Below the pieces are notes generated by a model. The model searched no databases and was not told where the DNA came from. It saw only the letters and a list, made by a program, of their open reading frames with translations. This document shows positions 11,901 through 23,561 of a DNA stretch of 64,000 bases, in pieces. Positions within the stretch are counted from its first letter, which is position 1. Each line of letters opens with the position of its first letter. Both the position numbers and the translations under genes were made by a program. This stretch comes from Fratercula arctica. Taxonomy: Eukaryota; Chordata; Aves; Charadriiformes; Alcidae. The stretch spans positions 123,388,626 to 123,452,625 of the forward strand of contig CANTUZ010000003.1 of NCBI GenBank assembly GCA_947846985.1, given 5' to 3'.

Positions 11901-13387
11901 CTTCATCCTTTTTTTTTTTATAGGACAGTAAGCACTTTGAAACAGCAAAGCTCTTAGAAATACTTTTAAATTTGAGCATGGCTTTGCTTCCCAGCTCGCT
12001 TTTGGTTTCAGTTTTAGAGCCTCCCGAGAAACATGGTATTTTTGGACTTTAACATTACAGCAGTCGTTAGGAAATGGGTTTGCTTTGCTTCGTGGGGTTG
12101 GTCACGCTGCGTTCCTGCTCCTGTTGGGTTACTGAAGGTTCTGGAGATGTGCTAAATGCAGTTTGCCTGTAGCCGGTGTAACTACGCCGAGGAGGGAGAT
12201 CGTGCCACTCGGGGAGAACGCAGATGGCAGCGGTCAGCGGGGAGCTGGAGTTCATCCATGTCCAGCACCATCCGGTGCTGCCAGGAACCTGTGAGAAACC
12301 AGCAGTGGGAATGATGGAATAGCTTCTCTCCAGAGAAAATGTCTTTCTAATCCCTGGGAATTAGTAGCCGATACGTTCCTGAAGCAGGAGGGTTTGCTCT
12401 TCTTCCAAGTTGTTGAGGTGAAGTAGGTGCAGGTTCGCTCTGTCCTCCTGATGCTGGAAGATGGGGATTCCCAGGGGATACTTGGCCATCGATGACTTTG
12501 TCCCGGGTGGTCTTTAGCTCCAGCTTTGGCCCATCAGACCAGACCCAGGATCTCAGCTGGACCCCAAAACTGCTGGGCTGTGCTTTGAGAAGTGCCTGCC
12601 GGTGGCTCCATCGCTTTGCATTTCCATGTATTTTGCGGTGGCATTTCAGGGTGGCGTTTGGTTCTTTGGGTGAACCAAAAAAACCAATGAAAGGCACAGT
12701 CTCTTGTCACCGCAGTAAGTACATCTTCCTTGTCATCATCGCTCCAAGCAGTTTTCACTCGCGGTTGCTCGTTCCCAGCCTTCGCTGAGAAATTTGAGCC
12801 TTGTGCGACTCCCAGGATATTTTCATTTTTGCTCTTTCAGATGCTGCAATTGTAACAATCTCCTCTGCAACGTGAAACCCAGTTTGGGGAAAGTGACTTT
12901 CAAGTTGTGATAGTTTTGACTGTGTGATTACAAAGGGCGTTTTTAGGGAGAGTTGTTCATGATCTGGAAAGCACGTGTTGGCTGAGGAATGCTGTCAAGG
13001 TCGTGGGGCTGAGAACAGCTCTGCTCCTATGAAACCATCCTGATGGCCGGTCCTTTCCTGGGTAGGTCTGAAAATGCAGCTTGGACCTTTCTTCTCCAAG
13101 CTCTGGAGAGTCCCTGGAGCAGGGGACGTGTTGCAGCCACCCGTGCTGGCCATGGGGACCACCTTGCCTGCGCCCCTTGTTCAACGTGCCGTTGCTTTGC
13201 CAGCAGACTTGGCCCTTGAGCGATCTTGCTCAACCCGGGGAAAATGTTGCAGGACCTGCTCTGCAAGTGAGTGCGGTTGAGTGGAGGGAATATCAAATTC
13301 TGGAGAGTTTAAGAGAGATTAAGTTTAATGCCAAGAACATTGCACAGCCTCCCCGAGAGGTGCTTTTCCAAGAGCTTCTCCCCATCA
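8985..13387. other. Unique non-coding sequence
   Basis: No supported gene or interspersed repeat seen. Small CpG clusters at about 10095-10200 and the palindromic cluster at 10878 are the only notable points. Confidence 0.6.
10878..10909. promoter_or_regulatory. Palindromic TGACATCA-type cluster
   Basis: GTGACATCAT, GACATGTCATCAC and GACATCAT lie back to back. ATGACATGTCAT (10886-10897) is a perfect 12-bp palindrome. The half-sites resemble bZIP (ATF/CREB-like) sites. Whether anything binds is unknown. Confidence 0.3.
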
Positions 13388-13888
13388 TCACAGAATGCAT
13401 TGGGTTGGAAGGGACCTTTAAAGGCCATCTAGTCCAACCCCCCTGCAGTGAGCAGGGACATCTTCAACTAGATCAGGTTGCTCAGAGCCTCATCCAGCCT
13501 GGCCTTGAATGTCTCCAGGGGTGGGGCCTCCACCACCTCTCTGGGCAACCTGGGCCAGTGTCTCACCACCCTCATTGTAAAGAACTTCTTCCTAATGTCT
13601 AATCTAAACCTGCCCTGCTCTAGTTTAAACCATTGCCCCTCGTCCTATCGCTACATGCCCTTGCCAACAGCCCCTCCCCAGCTTTCTTGTAGACCCCCTT
13701 CAGGTACTGGAAGGCCACTATTAGGTCTCCTCAGAGTCTTCTCTTCTCCAGGCTGAACAACCCCAACTCTCTCAGCCTGTCTTCATAGGAGAGGTGCTCC
13801 AGCCCCCTGATCATCTTCGTGGCCTTCTCTGGACCCGCTCCAACAGGTCCATGTCCTTCTTGTGCTGAGGGCTCCGGAGCTGGACACA
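13388..13888 (-). mobile_element. CR1 3' end with ORF2 C-terminal remnant
   Basis: The minus strand carries [19 protein letters not shown], then the 3' UTR, ending CATTCTGTGATG at 13388. This is an older subfamily than the copy at 7681 (GGGCCAGTGTCTCACCACCCT type). It is truncated at about 13888, at the point where ORF2 would read CVQLRSPQH. Confidence 0.93.
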
Positions 13889-14765
13889 CATCACCAGAAA
13901 GGCTTTTGTGGTGTTCTGTGTGGTGGGAGATTTCAGGGCAAAGGTTTTCTCCCATGTCTCACCTGGATGTATTGTTCCAACTTGTGTGGTTTGAATGTGA
14001 TTCGCCACGTTTGTGGATAGCGTGAGGCAAGTGAAGGGTGTGAGGACCTGCTTCTGGCAGGACTGATGTGCAAGAAGAAGGGGGAGATACCTCCTCCATG
14101 CGGTTTATCATCCCTCTGCTTCAGCAACTCTTAAAGCATTGTCCCCTCTCTGCCTGGGGATTATCTGTACCAAAATTTGTCTAATCGTGCATTTTTGTGA
14201 ACAAAAGATACTTTTCCTCCCTGAATTCCCCAGGACTTTTGCTGGGGATGCTGAGCCATGGTGTCGGTGATGCCGGACTCCTTGCTTTAGCCCAAGCCCC
14301 CAGCGTGCCACTCTCACCAGCGTGCTGCCTTTCTCTCTTGCTTTCTTTCATTCAGAAGAGATGCTCGTTTCTTCCCACACACGCTCGCAGGCTTTTTTTT
14401 GATGAGTCTCTTGTCTGGAACGAGCTGTGGTTTCCCCAGAAGTCGTATGTGGTCACATCACCTGCCTTTATGTTGTGTTACATCTACTAGAGCTCCGCAT
14501 TGTGTAGTCTGAAAGTCAGTGACCTGTTTAACACCCACGTGTTTCCTGAGATCAGGACCCGCCACACACTCGGTGACGTGGGGAACCCAGGACAGAGCCA
14601 AAAAACAAGAGCTGGCCTGACTTCTTCTTGGAAGCAGGGTCTGCGCTATGTTCTTCCCCAGGATGAGAAAGATGTCCCACTTCTTAGTGGTGGTGTGGGT
14701 TGTAAAATGGTAATTGTCTTTGTGGATTGGGCTTTAAGTTTTTAATTTTGATTTATCAACATGAT
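13889..14765. other. Unique non-coding sequence
   Basis: Short open frames on both strands, none resembling a known protein. Confidence 0.55.
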
Positions 14766-15036
14766 CATAGAATGGTTTGGGTTGGAAGGGACCTTTGAAG
14801 ATCATCTAGTCCAACCTTCTGTGCTGTGCAGGGACACTTCCCGCTAGACCAGGTTGCTCAAAGCCCCAGAGACGGGCTCCTCCTGTGGTCACCTCCAACC
14901 CTCCTCCCTCTTGAGCCTGAAAAGCAGGAGAAATGCTTCTCCAATGAACCAAAGAGTCTTGAAGGCTTCCAATGATGGGGCATCCACCACCTCTCTGGGC
15001 AAACTGGGCCAGTATCTCACCACCCTTAGGATGTGG
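14766..15036 (-). mobile_element. CR1 3' end carrying an 89-bp foreign module (copy A)
   Basis: The ends are ordinary CR1: TTCTATGATC tail at 14766, CACCACCTCTCTGGGCAAAC block near 14987. Between GCTCAAAGCCCC (ending 14867) and TCTTGAAGGCTTCC (from 14957) there is an 89-bp segment where standard CR1 has only about 13 bases. The same segment occurs at 16979-17067 in a second CR1. See findings. Confidence 0.85.
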
Positions 15037-16978
15037 AGGTGCTGTGGAAACGCTGCCTGATCGAAGTCTGGAGGTTGGCATGGCTGCTTAGATGAAAACT
15101 AAATGGTAAGCAGGAAAGAAGAGTTGGTTGCTTTGATCTCCTCAGCTGCCTGGTCACCAGAAGGGTCCATAGACCTGATGTGAAGTGGGTGGAAGAGAAG
15201 CGAAGTCCTTGCTTGTGGAGATCAGCTTTCCTACAGGGTTTGGGCTGGCATGGCTTGGTTCTCCTTAGGGCTTTCAGCAAGATGCTGAAATCTCTGGCCA
15301 CAGCCCCTGCTTATAAAACGGAGATGGTCATTTTTTTTCCTTTCACTTAGTCTAATCTATTCAGGGTCTGACATCTGGGGCAGGGACAATCTAATTCTGC
15401 ATATTTGTGCGGTGCCAATCATAATAACGCTCCTCTCTCAGGTCCTCTGGGTCCTGTTGTAATACACGGCTCGAGTGGATTTGGAGCAGAGGTCTCGCTG
15501 ATCTGATATCCCTTCTCCGATGGCGATGGCTTAGAGAAGATGCAAAAAAATCCCTGGAGCAGGAAGCTACAGTTTGTCCTGCCCTGCGAAAGTCTTTCTG
15601 CTGATCTCTGGTGGCTGAGGCGCTTGTTGATGCTCTGAAGAGGAAAGATGAAGATGCCAACTTTTCTGGTCCGAGAGGCTTCATCACGGACTTCAATGGG
15701 AAGACTCTGCGAGAAAACCAAGCGGAGATTGATTCCGAGGGATTACACTGAACCCACAACTTCTCCTGTCCGTAAAGAGGCAGCTGCTGGACCACAGATG
15801 GCAGCTCCCTGTGGGGAACAAGTGGCCTTTCATCTTCTCACTGATGCGTGTTGGGAAGAGGAGGCGGTCTGTGCTTTTCCCACATAACGTGCAGCTTTTT
15901 TAATCATAGCAATTTAAAAATTGAATTTTTTTTTGTTCGTTTGCTTGGTGACAATTAATATCAGTAGGGCAGCGGCGAGCTGTGGTGGTGCTGGGTGTTG
16001 GGAGGTCATTCCAGTGTCCCCTCTCCTGAGCCACCCCCTGCCACACCGGCCAGATCCTGCCTCCGAGAGGGCAGAGATTCGGGATCCCACTGCGGTTTGG
16101 AAGTTGGTGGGAGCCTGTTTCAGAGCAAAGGCTTTGCTGAGCAGCGGGATTTCTGTAGAAGAGAAGAGGTCCCCGGTTCCTGCTGTGTCCATCGTTCAGC
16201 AAGAGCCGCTTGTCCTCACTGCCTTTTTTTTGTCTGCCCTCCTTTTGTGCTTCGCCTGGTGGAGACTCAGCCCTCGGTGTGATGCAGAAAATGGTCAGGG
16301 CTTTTTTTTTTGTCTGTGTGCACAGATGAAAAGATGAAGCCTGTGCGCGTTTGAATCTTTAGAACATAATGAGATTGGGATCCCTACGGGTTAAGGATTG
16401 CAAAATTTCCTCCTTCCCTGAGTTTTGTCCCTTCTTTGCACGTGCCGCCTTCAGCAGTCTCAGGGTACGCTCTTCTGTAATGCAGCTGTTTTATCAAATT
16501 GCTTTGCTAGTAGTATATAATTTTGCTCTAACTGCTGCTGATGGCAGCCCGGAGATGGTGATAGGCGCACATATCTTCCTTTTAAAATAATTCGCAATAG
16601 AGCGGGCCGGGTTCTTCGCATCCTGACGGCGATGGATGGCTGGAGGCTGGCCCTGGTTTCCCTGCACCTTCGGAGGTGGGTGCTATCTCCGGGTTGCACC
16701 GCTGGAGGAGAGCTGTCTGCGCAGCGTTTGGCTCCAGGACTATCTGTGAGATCTGTGGTGGGAACAGAGACCACCATGTTCCTTGGTGGAGACCAACTGG
16801 GACCTGGCCTGTATCCCCCAGTTGAAGACACTCTGTGTGCAGTGGGTTTCTGAGGGTGTTAGTGGTCAGACTGGGATCATTTTTGTTGTGTGGTTCTGGA
16901 GGCGCCGTAGAAATGCCTTGGGTTTGCAGGTGAGGATCTGGAGAATAAGATCAGCATTAAGAAGTTATTTTCTTTCCC
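15037..16978. other. Unique non-coding sequence between the two module-bearing CR1s
   Basis: Frames up to about 138 codons (15921-16337, + strand) have no recognisable domain. No repeats seen. Confidence 0.55.
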
Positions 16979-17178
16979 CTCTTTGGTTCGTTAGAGAAAC
17001 ATTTCTCCTGCTTTTCAGGCTCAAGACGGAGGAGGGTTGGAGGTGACCGCAGGAAGAGCCCAGCTCTGGGGCTTTGAGCAACCTGGTCTAGCGGAAGGTG
17101 TCCCTGCCCATGGCAGGGCATTGGAACTGGATGATCTTTAAGGACCCTTCCAACCCAAACCATTCATGATTCTATGAT
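16979..17178 (+). mobile_element. CR1 3' end preceded by the same 89-bp module (copy B)
   Basis: Bases 16979-17067 match the module of copy A at about 91% by eye. They continue without a gap into CR1 3' UTR (GGGGCTTTGAGCAACCTGG) and the CCATTCATGATTCTATGAT tail at 17178. The similarity to copy A begins almost exactly at the module's 5' border. The module contains a splice-acceptor-like stretch, TTCTCCTGCTTTTCAG, ending at 17018. Confidence 0.85.
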
Positions 17179-18179
17179 AACCCCTGGTTGGCAATTCCTG
17201 GCACTGAGCCTTAACCCCAAACCCACCTTTTCCCCAAGTTTTCCTGATACAGATTCTGTTGAACAAAAAGAAAGTGGCATTGCATTAAAACAATGTTGTC
17301 ATCATCAGAGCTTTAATTCGAAAACATAACGAGCCTTTTTAATGTTCATTCCCATTTGGGAATAGGTCGGATGCTCTGGATGATCCCGGCTCAGCAGACC
17401 CGGTTTTGTTGACGGGCGCTGCAGGTACCGGGGCCGCTGTGTGCACCACAGACGCAGCTGGCTCGCAATTAAGGTTGGTTACCTAAGCCATTACAATTAG
17501 GTAAGAATAACAAAGGTAAGACATTTTTAAAAGCAAGGCTGAACCCAGGGTGTCTCTTGATTGTTTTCTCTTGTCACGTAATTGAACCCTGAGGACCTCT
17601 CTGCTCTGTGGGAGGTCAGCTATATTCATAACCGGTTTATAATTATTCCTGTTGTGGAACCTCTTACGAGGCATTAAAACTACAGTAAGAGGAGTGAGGA
17701 GGTATCGATCCCTTCCCTGGCAAGGGAAGGGTCTGCACGTAGCGCTTTGCTCCCAGCCGTGTTGTTTGCGAAGCGCTTGGGGGCCAGAAAGTGCCCCCAA
17801 GGATGAAGAATAACGTCCTTCTGGTGTTAGAAGAGCAAAGGTTGAAGAAGTGTTTTATCGATTCGGAAGGGATCAGACAGCAGGACCACTGACCTCAGGA
17901 CCGATGCTGTTAGTACACCGGTGTCCCCCTCAGGGGTGGTCTCTGCTCATACTGGGCTGCAGATTAATCGTCTGGTGTTTTAATAGGCTCGGGTCCTCTG
18001 GGGGTACGTCCCAAGGCGCAGTTACCTACATACCACCTCCGCTTCCGAGGCAGCCATGAGCTAAACAAGCAGCTCATGCCTTTTCCCGAAGATGAGCCAT
18101 GCACAGGCCATCTGGGGACTCCCCACTGCCGTGCTGGAATGGATAGAGACCTCCCCAAATGCCCCTGCAGCAGCAAGAC

Positions 18180-18304
18180 CAAGGCCAGGTTGGACGGGGC
18201 TTGGAGCAACCTGGGCTGGTGGGAGGTGTCCCTGCCCAGGGCCGGGGGTGGAACTGGATGGACTTTAAGGTCGCTTCTGACCCAAACCATTCTGTGATTC
18301 TAAG
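18180..18304 (+). mobile_element. CR1 3' terminal fragment
   Basis: Only the last ~125 bp remain, from AAGGCCAGGTTGGACGGGGC to the tail CCATTCTGTGATTCTAAG. Confidence 0.92.
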
Positions 18305-18554
18305 ACCACAGCAGCTATCGAAATCCTCATGTTCTGAAGCCTTCCCAGTTACAAGGAAGGGGAGAGAGTCAGCACAGTGCGGCTGTGGATCCCCGGGGGG
18401 ATAAGGGTGCTCCAAGTTCTGCCCAGCTCTGGGTGGGATGCTGGGTGTTTGGGTTTGGGGACAAACAGTGGGAGCTGTGTCCTTCCTGTGTGTCTCCTAC
18501 CCTGATTATATGTCCCCAACAAGGCGGGGAATTGTCATTGATACATATAAAAAT

Positions 18555-18602
18555 ATAAAATAATAATAATTTATATATATATATAAATGCATATATGCAT
18601 TA
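18555..18602 (+). repeat. AT-rich microsatellite
   Basis: AATAATAATAATTTATATATATATATAAATG-type sequence (quoted in shortened form: TAATAATAAT then TATATATATA). Confidence 0.75.
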
Positions 18603-19411
18603 TGTAGGAAGTCTTGCCACTGACTCAATAAATACCTCCATATATTTTCTGGAAGAAGAGCTAAAAAGGTGTCCCCATTCCCATCCGAGCGCCCACCTCT
18701 GTCCCCTGCGGCACACATCGAGCTCTTCTTCATGGAGCCAAGTGCATCGAAGCATCGTGCGTTGTTTTAAACAGCTTTCCCTGTACCATCCTCCCAGTTG
18801 ACTCACCCCCACTTTAGCAAAATAAGAGGAGGAAGTTTTATGACGACTGTGGTTTTGCAGTCGTACCCTGGTTTGTATAATTTTGGCTTTGTGCTTGGAT
18901 TCCTTGGTTGCCGCTTCAAATTTACGCCGTCTACTGTGTACCTAAGTCCTTTGGCGTGGGCGTTTTAGGGATTTAGGAGGCAGGAGCCTGCTCTGTGTTT
19001 TTTTTTTTTTTTTCCCCTAAGTTTGCACTTCTTACTGCTGAATATCAAGCTTGCACTGCTGCAGAGTTTATAACACATGCCATCCGTTGGGAAGAACATC
19101 TTTTGTTTTTGTCGCTTAGCAATTCCAGGCTGAGTTTCAATTTCAACAGCAAAATTCACCCTTCCCTTACCCGGAGCTCGCAGAGGTTTTGCATCATTAG
19201 ATGTGTTTTCTAGCCAAGGAGGTCTTGCAGCTTGTAGGTACGTATGTGATGTGTCCGTGGTTGTCCTGTTGTATGTGGTGGAGGAGATGAAATGGTGGTC
19301 AGATGTGTCCACACCTGGCTTGGAGATGGTTCTTGGGAGAGAAATGCAAACTCTTACTCTTGGACGTCCTGGATGAAGCCCAACCTGAAACCTGGAGGAG
19401 AATAAGGCTTT

Positions 19412-19929
19412 GCATCTGGAGCACTGGCTCCAGTTCTGGGCTCCCCGGTTCCAGAAGGACAGGGACCTGCTGGAGAGGGGACAGCAAAGGGCTACCAAGA
19501 TGATGAGGGGATGGAACATCTCTCTGATGAGGAAAGGCTGAGGGATTTGGGTCTTTTTAGTCTGGAAAAAAGACGACTGAGGGGGGACCTTATCAACGCT
19601 TGTAAATACTGAAAGGGGGGTGTCAGGAGGATGGGGCCAGGCTCTTCTCAGTGGTGCCCAGTGACAGGACAAGGGGCAATGGGCACAAACTTGAGCATGG
19701 GAAGTTCCATCTCCACATGAGGAGGAACTTCTTTGCTGTGAGGGTGGCAGAGCCCTGGCACAGGCTGCCCAGAGAGGTGGTGGAGTCTCCGTCTCTGGAG
19801 ACATTCCAACCCCGCCTGGAGGCGTTCCTGTGCCACCTGCTGTGGGTGCCCCTGCTCTGGCAGGGGGTTGGACGGGATGATCTCCAGAGGGCCCTGCCAA
19901 CCCCTGCCAGTCTGGGATTCTGTGATTCG
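19412..19929 (+). mobile_element. CR1, second subfamily, ORF2 end plus 3' UTR
   Basis: It begins at CATCTGGAGCACTGGCTCC (ORF2 segment HLEHW...[12 protein letters not shown] in CR1) and runs through the ATGAGGAAAGGCTGAGGGA region and a 3' UTR of the CTCCACATGAGGAGGAAC type. It ends GGGATTCTGTGATTC at 19928. The frame is broken. It is nearly identical over most of its length to the copy at 22060-22573, in the same orientation. Confidence 0.93.
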
Positions 19930-20603
19930 TTTCAGGGTATCCCTTAGTGGGCAGGAGCTGGGTTACAAAACCAGTGGCCTGGGGTCTCTGGGTGTTGGCT
20001 GTCGATTTTTTTACTTATCCCTCCAGAGCGGAACCTTAAAACGTCAAGGTGGATGTACACAGAGGAGTTTGCAGCTGCAAATTTTGGGTGGTTGAATAAA
20101 AACAGTGATTTTTAGCACTGGTAATCACATTTAACACTCAGAAATGAGGGATTTCTTTACTGGCCCAGCTGGTACTGCAAATAAGCTCCTGCCTGTTACC
20201 TAGTGACTTCCATTTCAAGTTTCTTTGTTGGCAGTGTCCTGTGATGTCGGATTACCACACATCCAGGGATGAGGAGATATCGTCCACCCTACTGCTCAGG
20301 AGAAGGTTCAGAAATTTTGAGGTGATATTTGGAGAACTGATGATGAATCCCAGACCTGGCCCAAATAGTGTATTCTGCAACTCGCCCACCCCATCCCAAA
20401 CCCCAAGGTTTGGCCGTGCCTTTGCGCGCTCTCCTGTTTTCCTCGAGTAGCTTGTGCTGGTCACCAGGGTGGCAGTTGGCTGAAGGTGTAGGTTTTGCTG
20501 TAGCTCTTAAAGGTGGTTGACACCTTTTCCCTTCCAGTTGTAATGGTGACAGGGATGGTGGTGTGGTAGCATCCGGGGTTGGCCACCAAACCAAAAATGG
20601 GAA
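19930..20603. other. Unique non-coding sequence
   Basis: Nothing recognisable. Confidence 0.55.
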
Positions 20604-21091
20604 GATCACAGAATCACAGAATGGTTCAGGTTACAAGGGACTTTAAAAGCCCCCCCAGTGCCACCCCCTGCCCTGGGCAGGGACACCTCCCACCAGCCCA
20701 GGTTGCTCCAAGCCCCGTCCAACCTGGCCTTGAACCCCTCCAGGGATGGGGCAGCCACAGCTTCTCGGGGCAACCTGGGCCAGGGGCTCACCCCCCTCAC
20801 ACCAAAGAATTTCTTCCCAATCTCTCCTCTCAGTCTCCCCTCTGTCAGTGTAAAACCCTTCCCCCTCGTCCCACGGCTCCCCTCCCTGATCCAGAGTCCC
20901 TGCCCAGCTTTCCTGGAGCCCCTTGAGGGCCTGGCAGGGGCTGGAAGGTCTCCGCGGAGCCTTCTCTTCTCCAGGCTGAACCCCCCCAGCTCTCTCAGCC
21001 TGTCCTCCCAGCAGAGGGGCTCCAGCCCTCCCAGCATCTCCGGGGCCTCCTCTGGGCCCCACTCCAACAGCTCCGTGTCCTTCTTGTTCTG
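20604..21091 (-). mobile_element. CR1, GC-rich subfamily
   Basis: Same subfamily as the copies at 7681-8352 and 48702-49077. The minus strand reads [15 protein letters not shown] near 20990 (ORF2 end), then 3' UTR to the tail TTCTGTGATTCTGTGATC at 20604. It is truncated at 21091. Confidence 0.94.
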
Positions 21092-21944
21092 TGATTTAAT
21101 GTTTTGCTGTCAAAGATTCAGCTGCCGTGACTTTGCAACATCTACATGCGCATGTGGACACCTCCATAAGCCTTGGTGCCGCTGATGCAGAACAGGGACC
21201 AAGCAGCCACGAAGCATCTCTGAGATGAGAAAAGTTGGGCTGAGTTGTGTTTTGTCACCACTTTCTTCCTCAGTAAGTCCAGCCTCCGGGCTGGGAGGGA
21301 CTTCGGGCTTTTAAACCCCATGCTGGTGTGTCGGAGTTCATAGCGTGGAGGCTGGGAAAAACATCTTGCTCACCACTGTAGCTGGCATGCCCGGAAGAAT
21401 GTGACACGCTTAATTAAGTTCAGTTTTTGTTTAAAGTTTGCTCTTTTGGACTGGAGTAAATAGAAACATTAAGTGCTGACAGTTGCTTAAACTAGACATT
21501 TACCATGAACTTCATTTTCTAGATGCAGAAATCATAACCTAGCGACGTTTCCAGTTTCCTATAGCTTTTTTTAAAGTGATGGAAGAAGCTGGGCTGGAAA
21601 GTGCTGAATTGGCTGGCTTCGGCAGACACGCAGGCTTGAACGCGCACCTTGGTTTTGTTGCTTTTTTTAACAGAACAAAGCTATTTTGTTCTCGCTTTCC
21701 CATTCACACATCTACCTGGGATGCTCCTCGGGGACTGTTTGCTACCTGGAGAGGGTAGGGAACCTCTCTGGAGCTTGGCTGTCAAAGGGTGTTAAGGCAT
21801 CGGAGTGGATTTAATCACCTTGGCAAAGTGCTGAGCATCGCGTGTCCGTGCTGGATTTATTCTGCTCAGCTCCAGCAGTGGTCCACGGGCACGTGCAGGT
21901 GGGCCAGAGAGATGCTGCTGCTGGAGAAAAGGAGCCCATCCCTT
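21092..21944. other. Unique non-coding sequence
   Basis: AT-rich; nothing recognisable. Confidence 0.55.
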
Positions 21945-22573
21945 TTTTGCCCTTGTGGCCGAGAAGGTCAATGGTTTTATGGGGGCATCAAGAAGAGCGT
22001 GGCCAGCAGGTGGAGGGAGGTTCATCCTCCCCCTCTGCTCTGCCCCGGAGAGGCCACATCTGGAGCACTGGGTCCAGTTCTGGGCTCCCCGGTTCCAGAA
22101 GGACAGGGACCTGCTGGAGAGGGGACAGCAAAGGGCTACCAAGGTGATGAGGGGACTGGGACATCTCTGTGCTGAGGAAAGGCCGAGAGCCCTGGGGCTG
22201 TTCCGCTGGAGAAGAGCAGGCTGAGAGGGGACCTCATCAATGCTCAGCAATAGCTAAAGGGTGGGGGGCAAGAGGATGGGGCCAGGCTCTTCTCAGTGGT
22301 GCCTGGGGACAGGACAAGGGGCAATGGGCACAAACTTGACCATGGGAAGTTCCATCTCCACATGAGGAGGAACTTCTTTGCTGTGAGGGTGGCAGAGCCC
22401 TGGCACAGGCTGCCCAGAGAGGTGGTGGAGTCTCCGTCTCTGGAGACATTCCAACCCCGCCTGGAGGCGTTCCTGTGCCACCTGCTGTGGGTGACCCTGC
22501 TCTGGCAGGGGGTTGGACGGGATGATCTCCAGAGGGCCCTGCCAACCCCGGCCAGTCTGGGATTCTGTGATCC
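21945..22573 (+). mobile_element. CR1, second subfamily, about 630 bp
   Basis: It starts at the CCCTTGTGGCCGAGAAGGTC part of ORF2 (ALVAEKVNGF type), with CR1 motif TSGALGPVLG-like reading in one frame and [10 protein letters not shown] in another. It continues through the ORF2 end and 3' UTR to GGGATTCTGTGATCC at 22573. It pairs with the copy at 19412. Confidence 0.92.
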
Positions 22574-22931
22574 CTCTTTGGGGGGAAGCTGCAGGTTCCT
22601 GGAGGAGTTCTTGGCTGCTTGAACATCAAGATTGATGTTGTGATGGGATGTTTGTCCTTCTAAATAATTAGTAGATGATAAAGATCAGAGTTGATGGAGT
22701 AAGGTCCTTGTAGCTGGTCAGTATAGGGCGATTTGTGGGGTTTGTATGTAAAGCACGAGGCGCAGAGGAGTGGAGGCATCTGGTGGTCTCATCTGATCTG
22801 CTGTTATTGCCGTGTCATCTCGCTTGGTCAATCGAGACTTTTGCAAGCTTTTCCAAGGAGGTTTATTTGTTGTGTTTTGTTTTGTTTTAGTTTAATAATT
22901 CTATTCTGTTTATGCTGTTCTATCCTGTTCT
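22574..22931. other. Unique sequence leading into the pentanucleotide array
   Basis: Ends in TTTGTTTTGTTTTAG and CTGTTCTATCCTGTTCTCT, a pentamer-like precursor of the array. Confidence 0.55.
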
Positions 22932-23412
22932 CTCCCGTCCCGTCCCGTCCCGTCCCGTCCCGTCCCGTCCCATCCCATCCCATCCCATCCCATCCCATCC
23001 CATCCCATCCCATCCCATCCCATCCCATCCCATCCCATCCCATCCCATTCCATTCCATTCCATTCCATTCCATTCCATTCCATTCCATCTTATTCCGTTC
23101 CATCTTATTCCGTTCTATTCTATTCTATTCCATTCCATTCCATTCCATTCCATTCCATTCCATTCCATTCCGTTCCATCTTATTCCGTTCCATCTTATTC
23201 CGTTCCATCTTATTCCGTTCTATTCTATTCTATTCTATTCTATTCTATTCTATTCTATTCTATTCTATTCTATTCTATTCTATTCTATTCTATTCCATTC
23301 TATTCCATTCTATTCCATTCTATTCTATTCTATTCTATTCTATTCTATTCCATTCCATTCCATTCCATTCCATTCCATTCCATTCCATTCCATTCCATTC
23401 CATTCCATTCCG
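22932..23412 (+). repeat. Pentanucleotide satellite array (CCCGT / CCCAT / TCCAT / TCTAT)
   Basis: About 480 bp of nearly perfect 5-bp repeats in blocks: CCCGT (about 22934-22969), CCCAT (to about 23046), TCCAT, mixed blocks with a 15-bp unit containing CATCTTATTCCGTTC, then a long TCTAT block (about 23213-23295) and a final TCCAT block to 23412. Open frames of up to 246 codons across it (repeats of SHPIP and HSIPF) are artefacts of a period not divisible by three that lacks stops. Confidence 0.97.
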
Positions 23413-23561
23413 CTTTAATTTTACTTTATTTTACTTTATCTGGAAAGGTTCTCGGTTTCCAGTGTTTTATTAACAAATACCTTGGGGGGGGGGAAGATGT
23501 TGAAATAGATCAACCTGTATTTGGTGGTTCTTTTCGATGGGAACGGCTGAAGGTCGGAGAG

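Larger units (their letters stand above)
17179..19411. other. Unique non-coding sequence with one CR1 tail
   Basis: Contains the 125-bp CR1 piece at 18180 and an AT microsatellite near 18555. Nothing else is recognisable. Confidence 0.55.

Noticed and set aside
12258..12280. Inverted repeat CAGCACC/GGTGCTG with a 4-base loop
   Set aside because: A 7-bp stem is expected by chance in a window this size and has no context suggesting a function.
22733..23473. 246-codon open frame (and overlapping frames on both strands) over the pentanucleotide array
   Set aside because: A 5-bp repeat lacking stops in all registers yields long artefactual frames; there is no non-repeat domain.
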